This document shows positions 1 through 8,054 of a stretch of 64,000 bases of DNA, one piece after another. Both the position numbers and the translations under genes were made by a program. Under the pieces are notes generated by a model, which searched no databases, was not told the DNA's origin, and saw only the letters and a program-made list of their open reading frames with translations. Source of the stretch: JAWKWH01 sp965204295 (GTDB taxonomy: Bacteria; Pseudomonadota; Alphaproteobacteria; Rhizobiales; Rhizobiaceae); assembly GCA_965204295.1 (NCBI GenBank), contig OZ241973.1, positions 2,356,001 through 2,420,000 on the forward strand, in the 5' to 3' direction. The first letter of the stretch is position 1. Every line of letters starts with the position of its first letter.

Positions 1-816
1 GTTCTGAATGGACCGAATGAGATAATCGCCGCCTCGATCTTTTCCAGCCACACTGCCAGCCGAGAAGAGGTCTCGGGTTTGCGGCGCAAACACACCGTGC
101 TGGGTTAACAGATACAGAGCGGCATCGTCGTATTTGCCTCGCTGCCGCGATCCTTTGAAGATTTGCGGGCACATAAAGGCGGCCTCAGCTCGCATTTGCG
201 CTTTTGTGTCACTGTCGAGAAGCCGATAAATACGAACGTTAACGGGAAGCGTGTGCTCCCGCTCTTCATCAAACCACCAAAGCCTTTCCCCGTCACCCCT
301 GCGTTTGCGCACATGGTTCTTGACGATCTGCATTTTGTCTCGCAAATCGGCGCTTCGAAACTCGTCCATACCCACGCCGATCTGATCGAACAACGTGTTA
401 TCGCTGTCCATATCGATCATGTAGCGAGGGGAGTGAGATATACGAATTCCCTTGATACAGTCGCTATACCATCGCCAGCGGGCTTCCCGAGAATCGGCAC
501 GGTAATAAACCAGCGCCACGGCACGGGCAGTCTTATCCCTCATCCCTTCGAAGATGCTGTTGCCCGTGCCGTGCCACGTTGAGCGGGTTGTGAACTTGAC
601 CTCGACTCCGAAGCCGTTGACCACGATATCGGGAAACGCACGGTTATGAAATGACGGATTGGCTTCTGCTATTCCATCACAGACAACTTTTAAATGCGCA
701 AGAACTGTTTGCTCAAACTCGTCAGCGTTGGAATATCCTATCATTCCTGCCCTAGCTTGCTCGTTCATGGCGGAAACGGCGGAATCCATCAAGCGGCAAA
801 ACTGTTCCTTGTTCAT
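1..816 (-). CDS. putative type II restriction endonuclease, 3' end beyond window
   Basis: The frame opens at an ATG at 816 and runs to the left edge with no stop, giving the first 272 residues. Residues 62-74 carry a PD-(D/E)xK pattern: P62-D63, then E72-V-K74 nine residues later, in a hydrophobic strand context typical of restriction nucleases. The ATG overlaps the stop of the upstream cytosine methyltransferase (ATGA, 813-816), so both are translated from one message; this is the usual layout of a methyltransferase with its cognate endonuclease. The recognition sequence cannot be read from the sequence. The endonuclease call rests on the motif and the pairing; the exact family is not recognised. 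Confidence 0.72.
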   Translation of the reverse strand, partial: MNKEQFCRLMDSAVSAMNEQARAGMIGYSNADEFEQTVLAHLKVVCDGIAEANPSFHNRAFPDIVVNGFGVEVKFTTRSTWHGTGNSIFEGMRDKTARAVALVYYRADSREARWRWYSDCIKGIRISHSPRYMIDMDSDNTLFDQIGVGMDEFRSADLRDKMQIVKNHVRKRRGDGERLWWFDEEREHTLPVNVRIYRLLDSDTKAQMRAEAAFMCPQIFKGSRQRGKYDDAALYLLTQHGVFAPQTRDLFSAGSVAGKDRGGDYLIRSIQN

Positions 817-1790
817 CGGAAAGCCTGTTCGTTTATCGCTTTGGCAATGTGCCACGCCATAGCGGGAGGCACGGCGTTGCCAATCTGGCGCTCCGTTTCT
901 CTCATGCCGCAGGGAAACCGGAACGCATCCGGGAATGACTGAAATCTGGCCTGTTCGCGACACGATATTCGGCGTGGCAATTCGTAATGCCACTGGACGT
1001 TTCCATGATGTTCGGCCCGCATGGTGGTTGCCGGGGCGTCCGGTTTCAGTTTTCGCGATCCTTGGTCCGGCGACGGTTTGGCCTTGCTCCAGACGTGCTT
1101 GCTTTCCGGCTTTTCCCGCATATTGGAAAGATCGTCGATCGCCTCTTTGGCTGTTATTTTTCTTCCCGGCGCGTCAGGAAATCTGAACGCCTTGCTTCCG
1201 CGAAGGCCAACAATCAGAAGTCTTTCCCGATTTTGCGGGACGCCATATTCGGACGCGACGCAAACACGATGCGTAACTGTATATCCGGGAATGTTGAAAT
1301 CATCGAGAACGCGGCGGCCAAAATCACACGCCATCAAACCCTTGACGTTTTCGGCCACAAACGCCGATGGGCGCGAATGGCGGATCGCGTCCAGCATTCG
1401 CGTATAGAGCACTGTCCGGCTTCCGCCTGCCGCCTGCCGTTTGCCGTTCACCGATACATCCTGACACGGAAATCCGCCGACCAGAATGTCGCACCTGTCC
1501 GGCAAACCGCCAATGGCGTCGTCAATGTCCGCCTGAACTATGTGGTCGCCAATATTGCCCCGATAGGTCCGGCAGGCCGCAGCGGATATATCGTTGGCGA
1601 AAACAATCCGGTTCGGGAGGCGGTCGTAGCGCCAGCCCAGAAATTCAAATCCGCCTATAAACCCCAGGTCCATGCCACCGCAACCTGAGAACAGGCTTAC
1701 AATCGTTCTTTCTTCAGGGATTTTAACGCCCGCGACACGTGCGACCGATCGTTCAAAACCAGCCGGAATAGTGGGTGCGCAACTATTCAT
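813..1790 (-). CDS. DNA (cytosine-5-)-methyltransferase, Dcm family
   Basis: A 325-residue C5-cytosine methyltransferase that would protect host DNA from the nuclease encoded just downstream. Motif I is SLFSGCGGMDLGF (from residue 32), the catalytic PCQ is at 108-110, ENV (motif VI) at 147-149, QNRER (motif VIII) at 186-190, and the C-terminal motifs SFPDAF and QIGNAVPP (IX and X) are present in order. All catalytic motifs are intact and the length is normal. The ATG at 1790 overlaps the stop of an upstream transposase remnant (ATGA), so transcription may come from that remnant. A vsr gene, the usual companion of such enzymes, survives only as a fragment 9 kb away. Confidence 0.95.
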   Translation of the reverse strand: MNSCAPTIPAGFERSVARVAGVKIPEERTIVSLFSGCGGMDLGFIGGFEFLGWRYDRLPNRIVFANDISAAACRTYRGNIGDHIVQADIDDAIGGLPDRCDILVGGFPCQDVSVNGKRQAAGGSRTVLYTRMLDAIRHSRPSAFVAENVKGLMACDFGRRVLDDFNIPGYTVTHRVCVASEYGVPQNRERLLIVGLRGSKAFRFPDAPGRKITAKEAIDDLSNMREKPESKHVWSKAKPSPDQGSRKLKPDAPATTMRAEHHGNVQWHYELPRRISCREQARFQSFPDAFRFPCGMRETERQIGNAVPPAMAWHIAKAINEQAFR

Positions 1791-2160
1791 GACCGTGCTC
1801 CATCTACCAGTTGACGGTGGGTCAGCAGTCTACCTTCAAATTCGGCGGATGTCTGTTCCATGAACTTTAGTGCGTTGAGTGGCAGGTTGTTTCTTGCCTG
1901 AAACTCATCGACATAGCGTTGCATGTGCTTTTCGCTCATGTAGTGGAATGTGCCATAGTGTCCGCGCTATGGCAAACGGTCTCATGATCTCTGCCGATTC
2001 CTTCGTATGCCGATGAGTCATCGGTATAGACAGCAACATCTTTGGTGGTTCTGGTCTCAACAAAACCTTTCAGGGTCTTTGCATCGGTCTTATCGACCAC
2101 TTCCTCAGTGGGAAACATTTCGTGAAATTGGAATGTACTAAGTGTGTCATGACGTTTCAT
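1787..2160 (-). pseudogene. IS1595-type (ISXO2-like) transposase remnant, internally deleted
   Basis: From an ATG at 2160 behind a strong Shine-Dalgarno (GAGGGAGG) the frame reads an N-terminus typical of this family (FQFHEMFPTEE) and jumps directly to a late part (KTLKGFVETRTTKDVAVYTD, SSAYEG). Near 1960 the frame is lost; the normal C-terminus (YGTFHYMSEKHMQRYVDEFQ, then LTHRQL) resumes in another frame and ends with a TGA at 1787-1789 that overlaps the methyltransferase ATG. Both the zinc-finger/first catalytic region and the segment around the last catalytic residue are missing, so it cannot transpose. Loss of two blocks is inferred from family knowledge. No terminal inverted repeats were identified. 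Confidence 0.8.
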
Positions 2161-2220
2161 TGGTTCCTCCCTCTGCGCCAAAATTAGCGTGAAAAGGCGC
2201 GTTTCTCAAGGAAATTGTGG

Positions 2221-2799
2221 CTAATTATGCTGGTAGTTCGCCAACTTTGGGCATGGCCGACCGATCGCGCCGCAGACAAAATCCCAGACAATGACCCCAT
2301 CGACAATTTGGGAGCGCGAAATAATCTCCGCGCTTAAACGGGTATGAATGCCCGACCAGATATTGTGGCGCGGATCGGCGGATGGATTGGCGCACACACT
2401 CCATACAACGAACTCGTGCGCATGAGGCGGCCTCCCGAAGATATTGGTGTTATTGCCGTCCAGGCAGCCTTTGAGCTCGATAATCCCGGTGCGGCCCGAA
2501 TTGAGCGTGACGCTGTAGTCGCGCCGATTGGCCTCTCCGGCGGATTCCCAACCGGCGATGAATTTCGCATCCTCCATGTGATTGAGAATATGTCGAACGA
2601 ACTCGCGCTTGTCGCGCATGGCGGCCGAGAACTGACCGCGGACCCGCTCGATCGCGCCACGAAAAAGGCCGCTGCGGTAAAATTCCCGCTCCGTCAGCCC
2701 ATGACCGCCCAAAGTGTGCGCCTCGGTTTTCAGGACCTCGGCATATTCCTCTATCCGCTTGCGAAGAGCCTTGTTTTGGGCACACGGAATAACGCTCAT
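2221..2799 (-). CDS. putative restriction endonuclease of a second RM operon
   Basis: A 192-residue protein with no recognised family name. It contains D94 followed by a strand ending in E108-L-K110, compatible with a PD-(D/E)xK nuclease core, and a C-terminal region rich in aromatic residues. Its ATG at 2799 overlaps the TGA of the upstream methyltransferase (ATGA, 2796-2799), the same coupling seen in the first RM operon. Position after an orphan-looking C5 methyltransferase and the possible catalytic triad make a cognate endonuclease likely. It could also be a non-nuclease accessory protein; a structure prediction would decide. Confidence 0.6.
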   Translation of the reverse strand: MSVIPCAQNKALRKRIEEYAEVLKTEAHTLGGHGLTEREFYRSGLFRGAIERVRGQFSAAMRDKREFVRHILNHMEDAKFIAGWESAGEANRRDYSVTLNSGRTGIIELKGCLDGNNTNIFGRPPHAHEFVVWSVCANPSADPRHNIWSGIHTRLSAEIISRSQIVDGVIVWDFVCGAIGRPCPKLANYQHN

Positions 2800-3953
2800 G
2801 CGGCCACCCTGGAAACACGATTTTGACGTTCCAGAAGCGGCTCGAAGATATGCTCGGCAAGATGGCGCACAACCGGCACGACAACGCCGTCACCTGTCAA
2901 GTGATAGGCTTCGTTGTAGTTTTCCGGCAGTTCATACTCATCCGGCAGTCCCATGAGTCGAGCCGTTTCCCGGCTGGAAATCAGCCTCGATTTCACGGAT
3001 CGTCCGTTCACAACCAGAATAAGCTGGCGGCTCGAACCGCCCGCCGGCGTGCGCAGGCACCCGGCCACATCGTCAAATCGTATTTCGGCGCGCTGAACTT
3101 TACACTTGTTCTCATCCGGTCTGGTGCGCTTGTAGACAGCGCCGACCATGCGCTTGCCGGTTTTCCCCGCCGCCGTGACCTTCGCCAGATTGATGTCGCT
3201 CATCATTGAAAGGAGTCGCCGCGTTTCCGCGGGCGTATGCCAGGCGACGCTGCCCGGATCGTCTTCGATGAGGTCGGCGAACCGCGTGTTTCGCTTTGAA
3301 GGCGCCGGAATGCTCCACCATACCCAACAGCGTTTGGATTTCGTCGGCAGCCTGTCATACGCCGCTTTCAATGCGCGCGAGCGCCAAATCGAACCCGGAT
3401 CGTCATCGGGCGCGATCCCTTCCAAAGCGACATCCTCTCGCACGGCGACAATGAACAGCCGCGGCCTTGACTGTGGGACAAACAGAGCCGCGTCTATCAC
3501 GACGGCGCCAAATCGATAGTCGGCCTGGGCCAAGGCGTCGCAAATCGCATTGAAGTCCTCGCCTTTATGGCTTGTCAGCGCGCCACAGACATTCTCCAGC
3601 ACGATGATCCTCGGCGCCCGGCCATCCTTCTTGAGAGCCTTCATCTTGTCCCAGAAGGGCCAGAATGTTCCGGACCGATCGCCCTTGAGTCCGGCGCCGC
3701 CGCCTGCAAGCGATAAGTCCTGGCATGGAAAAGAACCCCACGCCAGGTCGACACTGCCGGGCAGGTCTTTCATTCTCACATTGCGAATGTCGCCCGTGAG
3801 CAGTTCGCCGGCGCCCCAATTCGCCCGATAGGTTGCGCCCTTCTTGTGATCGAAATCGTTTGCGAACAGGCATGACCAGCCCGGTCCCAGACCGGCTCTC
3901 GCCATGCCGCCGCCGGCGAAAAATTCATAAAAGTCATACATTCCCGCCCTCAT
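2796..3953 (-). CDS. DNA (cytosine-5-)-methyltransferase, second RM operon
   Basis: A 385-residue C5-cytosine methyltransferase. Motif I is EFFAGGGMARAGL (residues 10-22), the catalytic PCQ lies at 76-78, ENV at 120-122 and QSRPR at 161-165; a target-recognition stretch and a C-terminal RLMGLPDEYELP motif follow. An ATG at 4061 in the same frame is possible, but the start at 3953 overlaps the stop of the small upstream gene (GCATGAGG) and begins right before motif I, so it is preferred. It sits between a small DNA-binding-like gene and a putative endonuclease, all three coupled by 4-base overlaps. It is divergent in sequence from the methyltransferase at 813-1790. Confidence 0.92.
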   Translation of the reverse strand: MRAGMYDFYEFFAGGGMARAGLGPGWSCLFANDFDHKKGATYRANWGAGELLTGDIRNVRMKDLPGSVDLAWGSFPCQDLSLAGGGAGLKGDRSGTFWPFWDKMKALKKDGRAPRIIVLENVCGALTSHKGEDFNAICDALAQADYRFGAVVIDAALFVPQSRPRLFIVAVREDVALEGIAPDDDPGSIWRSRALKAAYDRLPTKSKRCWVWWSIPAPSKRNTRFADLIEDDPGSVAWHTPAETRRLLSMMSDINLAKVTAAGKTGKRMVGAVYKRTRPDENKCKVQRAEIRFDDVAGCLRTPAGGSSRQLILVVNGRSVKSRLISSRETARLMGLPDEYELPENYNEAYHLTGDGVVVPVVRHLAEHIFEPLLERQNRVSRVAA

Positions 3954-4126
3954 GCGTCTTGTCGTTCTTTGGCGAGTTTCTTGACAACGGCTTCCGGCGC
4001 CCACGTGTTGCGGGATACGAATCCGGCTCTTTGCTTTCCGGCTTCGTCGATCGCTTTCCAACTATCGGGATTGAGACGTAAGTTGCCCCGCGCGCGATTG
4101 CCGGATTGTTTTAATGCGGCGCCCAT
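3950..4126 (-). CDS. small basic protein, possible RM-operon regulator
   Basis: A 58-residue basic protein starting at the ATG at 4126. The central part (NLRLNPDSWKAIDEAGKQRA) has the strand-then-helix look of a ribbon-helix-helix DNA-binding protein, ending KKLAKERQDA. The stop overlaps the methyltransferase ATG, making it the leader gene of the second RM operon; small leading genes in such operons are often controllers that delay endonuclease expression. That role is inferred from position and composition only. A longer in-frame extension to 4261 looks non-coding. Confidence 0.5.
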   Translation of the reverse strand: MGAALKQSGNRARGNLRLNPDSWKAIDEAGKQRAGFVSRNTWAPEAVVKKLAKERQDA

Positions 4127-4310
4127 GATTCCGACCAGGCGCCATCGCGGCGCCAAAATCAAGAACAAAAAGTAAACCTGACCTATCTTCTGTATCTGCC
4201 TTACACCCCCGGGAAGGGTCGAAGGGAACAATCCAGGCCGCCCGCGCCCGCGCCGGATCATTCGCCGGACGCGCCGCTCCGCGCGGCCTGTCTCCGATGG
4301 TCGGCGCCGT

Positions 4311-4496
4311 CTAGGCGGCGTCGCTCGCCCGCGCGATCCTTGAGCGAATCGCCTCGATCATCGTTTCCCTGATGACGGTTTCGCCGTGGGCCTTGCGCAT
4401 GTGCTCCACGGCGCGGCGCATGATTTCGGCCTCGTCGTCGTGACGGGTATGCCAGTCGCATCCGGGAACCAGCGCACCGCACTGAAATTCCTTCAT
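4311..4496 (-). CDS. DUF1059 small metal-binding-like protein
   Basis: A 61-residue protein beginning MKEFQCG with PGCDWHTRHDDEAEIMRRAV and HMRKAHGE: a Cys near the N-terminus, a second Cys-x-Trp-His group and a C-terminal His, the pattern of the DUF1059 family, thought to bind a metal. The start at 4496 is chosen because an AGGAGG sequence lies 8 bases upstream; a longer frame to 4568 lacks this. It stands alone between the RM operon and hemF. Function in the cell is unknown. Confidence 0.8.
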   Translation of the reverse strand: MKEFQCGALVPGCDWHTRHDDEAEIMRRAVEHMRKAHGETVIRETMIEAIRSRIARASDAA

Positions 4497-4580
4497 GGCG
4501 CTATCCTCCTGTTCTCGTGACGCCGCCGCTATAGCACCTTCAGACGGCGATTTGTTGATCTGTCTCAATCGTGATCCCGT

Positions 4581-5495
4581 TCACGGCCACTTCACCTCCG
4601 GCGGAAGCGAAGAAAGGATCGACGCGATGTTGCCGCCGGTTTTCAATCCGAAAATCGTGCCCCGGTCGTAGAGCAGGTTGAATTCCACATAGCGTCCGCG
4701 CCGGACGAGTTGTTCCTCGCGGTCGGCGTCCGTCCAGCCGGTGTTGAAGTTGCGGCGGACCAGTATGGGGTAGACGACGTTGAAGCCACGCCCGACATCC
4801 CGCGTGAACGCGAAATCGGCGTCCCAGCCGCCGTCTTCCTCGGGCGAATGCAGCCAGTCGTAGAAAATACCGCCGATGCCGCGAGGCTCGCCGCGATGTT
4901 GGAGGAAGAAATAGTCGTCGCACCATTGTTTGAAACGCCGGTGGTCGGCGATTTTCGCATGGCGGTCGCAGACGAATTCGAACGCCTTGTGAAACGATGC
5001 GCTGTCGGGGTCGTCCCGCCTGCGGCGGCGGTCGAGAACCGGGGTCAGGTCGGCGCCGCCGCCGAACCATTGCCGGGTCGTGACGACCATGCGCGTGTTC
5101 ATGTGCACGGCGGGAACGTTGGGATTTCGCGGATGGGCGATCAGCGAAATGCCGGACGCCCAGAACCTCGGATCCCGTTCGGCGCCCGGCATCTGCTTGC
5201 GGAATTCGGGCGCGAACTCGCCGTAAACCGTCGATGTGTGAACGCCGGCCTTTTCGAACACGCGCCCGCGCAGCATCGACATGACCCCGCCGCCGCCCCT
5301 GCCTTCGTCGCGCCGCCAGGGCGTGCGTTCGAACCGGCCCGGCGCGCGGGCGTGAAGCGGCCCGGTCAGTTCGTCTTCCAGCGTTTCCAACGAGGCGCAG
5401 AGCCTGTCGCGCAGTTCCTCGAACCAGGCGCGGGCGCGTTCCTTCTTCCGCTCGATTCCGTCGGGCAGACTCTCGGGGATGTTGTGGTTTCCCAT
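4581..5495 (-). CDS. hemF: oxygen-dependent coproporphyrinogen III oxidase
   Basis: HemF decarboxylates two propionates of coproporphyrinogen III to give protoporphyrinogen IX in aerobic haem synthesis, in the cytoplasm. The 304-residue length is normal. Hallmarks present are the glycine-rich MSMLRG segment, the ISLIAHPRNPNVP and HMNTRM strands, the GGGADLTP motif, the DYFFLQHRGE block and the C-terminal EFNLLYDRGT and SSLPPEVKW ends. The start at 5495 (MGNHNIPES) gives the expected N-terminus; an in-frame extension to 5756 is low-complexity and runs into repeat DNA. It is monocistronic here. Confidence 0.97.
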   Translation of the reverse strand: MGNHNIPESLPDGIERKKERARAWFEELRDRLCASLETLEDELTGPLHARAPGRFERTPWRRDEGRGGGGVMSMLRGRVFEKAGVHTSTVYGEFAPEFRKQMPGAERDPRFWASGISLIAHPRNPNVPAVHMNTRMVVTTRQWFGGGADLTPVLDRRRRRDDPDSASFHKAFEFVCDRHAKIADHRRFKQWCDDYFFLQHRGEPRGIGGIFYDWLHSPEEDGGWDADFAFTRDVGRGFNVVYPILVRRNFNTGWTDADREEQLVRRGRYVEFNLLYDRGTIFGLKTGGNIASILSSLPPEVKWP

Positions 5496-5866
5496 TGCCG
5501 GTTCCGATAGGCGAAACAAAGACTCGCTGGCGCGCCGTTCGATCTCTAAACCCGATCCCGGACGGGTCAAGCGCAAGATTCCGACATCATATTGCAAGGC
5601 TGCGCCAATGGCGAAAGGACCGCCGCCATACGGGCGGAAAAAACGGCCGGATCGCGCCCGCGGTTCGCGGCGTGGCGGTTTCTTGCGTGAAACGTTCGTG
5701 CTGCCACGCCCGCAGGCGCGGCGAAAAGCGCGCGAGTGGTATGAAAGCTGGCCCAAACAGGCTTACTGGACGGCGGTCGAAAGCCGGCGCGAACGGCCTG
5801 ACGATGTGATCGGGTTCACGATGCGCCGGCTGCCGAGCGCCGATTGACCGGCGGTATGGACGACGC
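5496..5866. other. intergenic, decayed repeat DNA
   Basis: No convincing gene. The stretch 5700-5855 resembles 8450-8548 (shared features: a CGCGGC-AAAA-GCGCG block, a CCTGACGA-GT-ATCGG block and the end CCGATTGACCGGCGG), so it looks like another copy of the dispersed repeat material seen around hicAB. Confidence 0.5.
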
Positions 5867-6031
5867 CATCGCCGGCGGGATTCCTGAATGCCGACCGGAG
5901 GCGTCCCGATGCCGGTGTGAAAGGCCCTCGAACGGGTGTCGAAGGGCGGTTGAACGGCGCGTTGCAGGCGAGGCGCGCCGTTGTGAAGTCCGGTGTCAAA
6001 AATCCAATACCGCGTGTCACGCCGCAATCGG
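5867..6031. repeat. dispersed repeat, copy 1 (about 165 bp)
   Basis: Begins CATCGCCGGCGGGATTCCTG and ends GTCACGCCGCAATCGG; it matches 7535-7693 with scattered substitutions and a short indel. Both copies are noncoding on the evidence here, though each keeps short open frames on the minus strand. The two copies bracket the secreted protease-like gene at 6301-7341. Confidence 0.85.
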
Positions 6032-6191
6032 ATTGCGCCGCGCCCGGACGATCATGGCCGCCATAGCGGCGTTCCTCGGGCGGCGCCCGTCATCATGCCG
6101 CCGCGCCCTTTCACGGGAAGCGACGGCTCGACCGCCGCCCGTTCTTCATCGCTGAAATCGAATCCCGCCATGGCCGCCGCCTTTTCCCGGC

Positions 6192-6241
6192 CCGGAAACC
6201 CGAACGAGCGTCGGGAGATCGACGAACCGGGTTCGCGCCCT
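6192..6241. repeat. 50-bp dispersed repeat, copy 1
   Basis: Starts CCGGAAACCCGAACGAGC and ends GGGTTCGCGCCCT; nearly identical to 8551-8600. It follows immediately after other repeat-family sequence (GCGGCGTTCCTCGGGCGGC at about 6067) that also recurs inside the 3' end of hicB. Confidence 0.8.
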
Positions 6242-6300
6242 GACGGGAATTCGGATTGGCTCCTTATCCATGCCTCGTATCGAAGCGGGACGCCATCGCC

Positions 6301-7341
6301 CTATTGCGGCAGCACCTCATCCAATTCAGCACAGGGTTGACCACAGACTGACTCATAATCATCGCAAAAATGAGAAGATGGAACAAAGGCATTTGGCGCA
6401 GGTGTTTCTTCAAATGACTCTTCACTAATAGCACTGCCATGAATATGCATTCCTACAAGATAATCTTGACCATTTACATTTGCAGAATAGGTGCTTCCAG
6501 AAACAGCTTGCTCTGTTGGGCAATCTGAACCAATTAAACCCTCATAACCTTGAACAGTTTGACAAGGATCATTAACTCTCATTGGTTGTTGATACAGAGG
6601 AGCCATTTCGTCTAAGGAATTAGCTTGCATTCCTTGTTTAAATAATGGAGTTCCTTTGCTATCAGTAGCAAACCTGGTTTGTGGTCTATAAAGATGAACA
6701 TCTATTTCACCTCTTATTGAAGCATCAACTAATCTTTGATTTGAACCTCTTACTGGTCTTACAAAATGATTTGGTTTTAATGGATTATCAACTTTTATAA
6801 AAACATAATCAGTAGACGAATCTGTCCATGCAGAAGGATTTCCTATTCTGGGAGACACATAGCTACTATCATTTTTAGCAGTCATTACAGTTTCTCTAGA
6901 AAGTGGATAAGGAGACATACCATACATATTTCCAGAAGGGGTTTCTTGTGGTCTTCCGTCACGTCTTGCATTTTTCGGATTATATAAAACTCCATGAGCT
7001 GTTGCTAAATAGACCCCAGGACAAACCTGTATTCCTTGAGTTTTTCCACTTTTACTAAAAATTGTTGCCATGGCAGCTCCAACCCCCTCATCAGTTGAAA
7101 CAGGACTCATGGAATTATCCCGATCCTGATACCAGGCCGCTTTGTGAACACAGCGTTCAGGGTTCGACATGCAATCGATCCCATCGGGCCGGGAACCCCC
7201 GCCGTCGGAAGACCGCACTGCGCGGTCGTCGCCGCCCCGCATTCCCGAATGAAGGTCCGGGCTTACGGCCCCGGCATGGGCGTCGATGGAAAAAAGACCC
7301 GCCAACAGCAGAAGGGCAGGGGGCGATTTCAACGGGTTCAT
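6301..7341 (-). CDS. secreted trypsin-like serine protease-like protein, AT-rich
   Basis: A 346-residue exported protein. The ATG at 7341 opens a clear signal peptide (SPPALLLLAGLFSIDAHA). The mature part resembles a chymotrypsin-fold protease: ATAHG with H116, STDYVFIKVD with D178, and AVSGS around S281-S283 for the nucleophile, followed by a strand VGMHIHG. There are several Cys for disulfides. Codons 1 to about 66 use the GC-rich style of the chromosome, while about 7130 down to 6310 is strikingly AT-rich, so the gene looks mosaic. The GxSG box is imperfect, so activity is uncertain. It stands alone between two copies of a dispersed repeat. Confidence 0.7.
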   Translation of the reverse strand: MNPLKSPPALLLLAGLFSIDAHAGAVSPDLHSGMRGGDDRAVRSSDGGGSRPDGIDCMSNPERCVHKAAWYQDRDNSMSPVSTDEGVGAAMATIFSKSGKTQGIQVCPGVYLATAHGVLYNPKNARRDGRPQETPSGNMYGMSPYPLSRETVMTAKNDSSYVSPRIGNPSAWTDSSTDYVFIKVDNPLKPNHFVRPVRGSNQRLVDASIRGEIDVHLYRPQTRFATDSKGTPLFKQGMQANSLDEMAPLYQQPMRVNDPCQTVQGYEGLIGSDCPTEQAVSGSTYSANVNGQDYLVGMHIHGSAISEESFEETPAPNAFVPSSHFCDDYESVCGQPCAELDEVLPQ

Positions 7342-7534
7342 TCGTTCTCTCCGGCGCCTTCCCGCGACAACGCCTCGTTTAGTCCGGCGCACGGCCTGAC
7401 GCAAACGGATTAACAGGGTCCGGCCTCGTTCAGGCCGGCGTCCGATTGCGGCGATGCGGAGCATGGACGGGAGTTTCGGCCTTTCGCCGTCAGCCGTCGC
7501 ATGTCCTTCATCGCGGATGGCCCGGCGGGTCGCG
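7342..7534. other. 5' region of the protease-like gene
   Basis: GC-rich, no gene seen. A minus-strand frame continuing the protease upstream to 7668 passes through the dispersed repeat and is judged not to be translated, because the signal peptide starts at 7341. Confidence 0.4.
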
Positions 7535-7693
7535 CATCGCCGGCGGGATTCCTGAATGCCAACCGGAGGCGACCCGATGCCGTGTGAAAGGCCCCCGAAC
7601 GGGTGTCGAAGGGCGGTTGAACGGTGTTGCAGTCGCGCCGTTGTGAAGTCCGGTGTCAAGAATTCCAACTACCGCGTGTCACGCCGCAATCGG
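7535..7693. repeat. dispersed repeat, copy 2 (about 159 bp)
   Basis: Second copy of the 5867-6031 repeat in the same orientation, about 1.67 kb away. It carries the shared block GTTGTGAAGTCCGGTGTCAA and the same two ends. Confidence 0.85.
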
Positions 7694-7799
7694 CTACGAC
7701 GCCCTGCGCATGGTGAGCATACGCGCCGCTTGAGATGCCGGGCTCAGTCTGTTGCGCATCAATGCTTGCGGTTTTCGCAAGCGTTGATTAAATACCCCT

Positions 7800-8054
7800 G
7801 TGAACCATAAACACCGCAAAACCCTTGCCACGGTCTTCACCGATCCCGTGTCGGGAACGATTGAGTGGGCCGCGATTGAAAAGCCGCTCATCGCGGCAGG
7901 CGCGCAGGTGATCGAGGGCGACGGGTCTCGTGTGCGCTTTGAGAAGGATGGCGAGGTTGAGACGTTCCATAGTCCGCATCCGGCCAGGGAAGCAAAGCGG
8001 TATCAGATCCGCGCCGCCCGTGCGTTTTTGGAAAGGATAAGGGTCGCGCCATGA
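7800..8054 (+). CDS. hicA: HicA-family mRNA interferase toxin
   Basis: An 84-residue toxin-like protein starting at a GTG (7800). HicA toxins are small double-stranded-RNA-binding-fold ribonucleases that cleave mRNA. The features seen are the N-terminal HKHRKTLATVFTDP helix, the IEWAAIEKPLIAAGAQVIEG helix-strand, and GSRVRFEKDG leading to a strand with the catalytic-type histidines HSPHPA before the final helix. The stop overlaps the ATG of hicB (ATGA, 8051-8054). The order toxin-then-antitoxin is the standard hicAB layout. Confidence 0.85.
   Translation: MNHKHRKTLATVFTDPVSGTIEWAAIEKPLIAAGAQVIEGDGSRVRFEKDGEVETFHSPHPAREAKRYQIRAARAFLERIRVAP

Noticed and set aside
4126..4261. N-terminal extension of the 58-residue RM leader gene
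   Set aside because: The added sequence is low-complexity and hydrophobic without ribosome-binding site; the ATG at 4126 gives the conserved-looking product.
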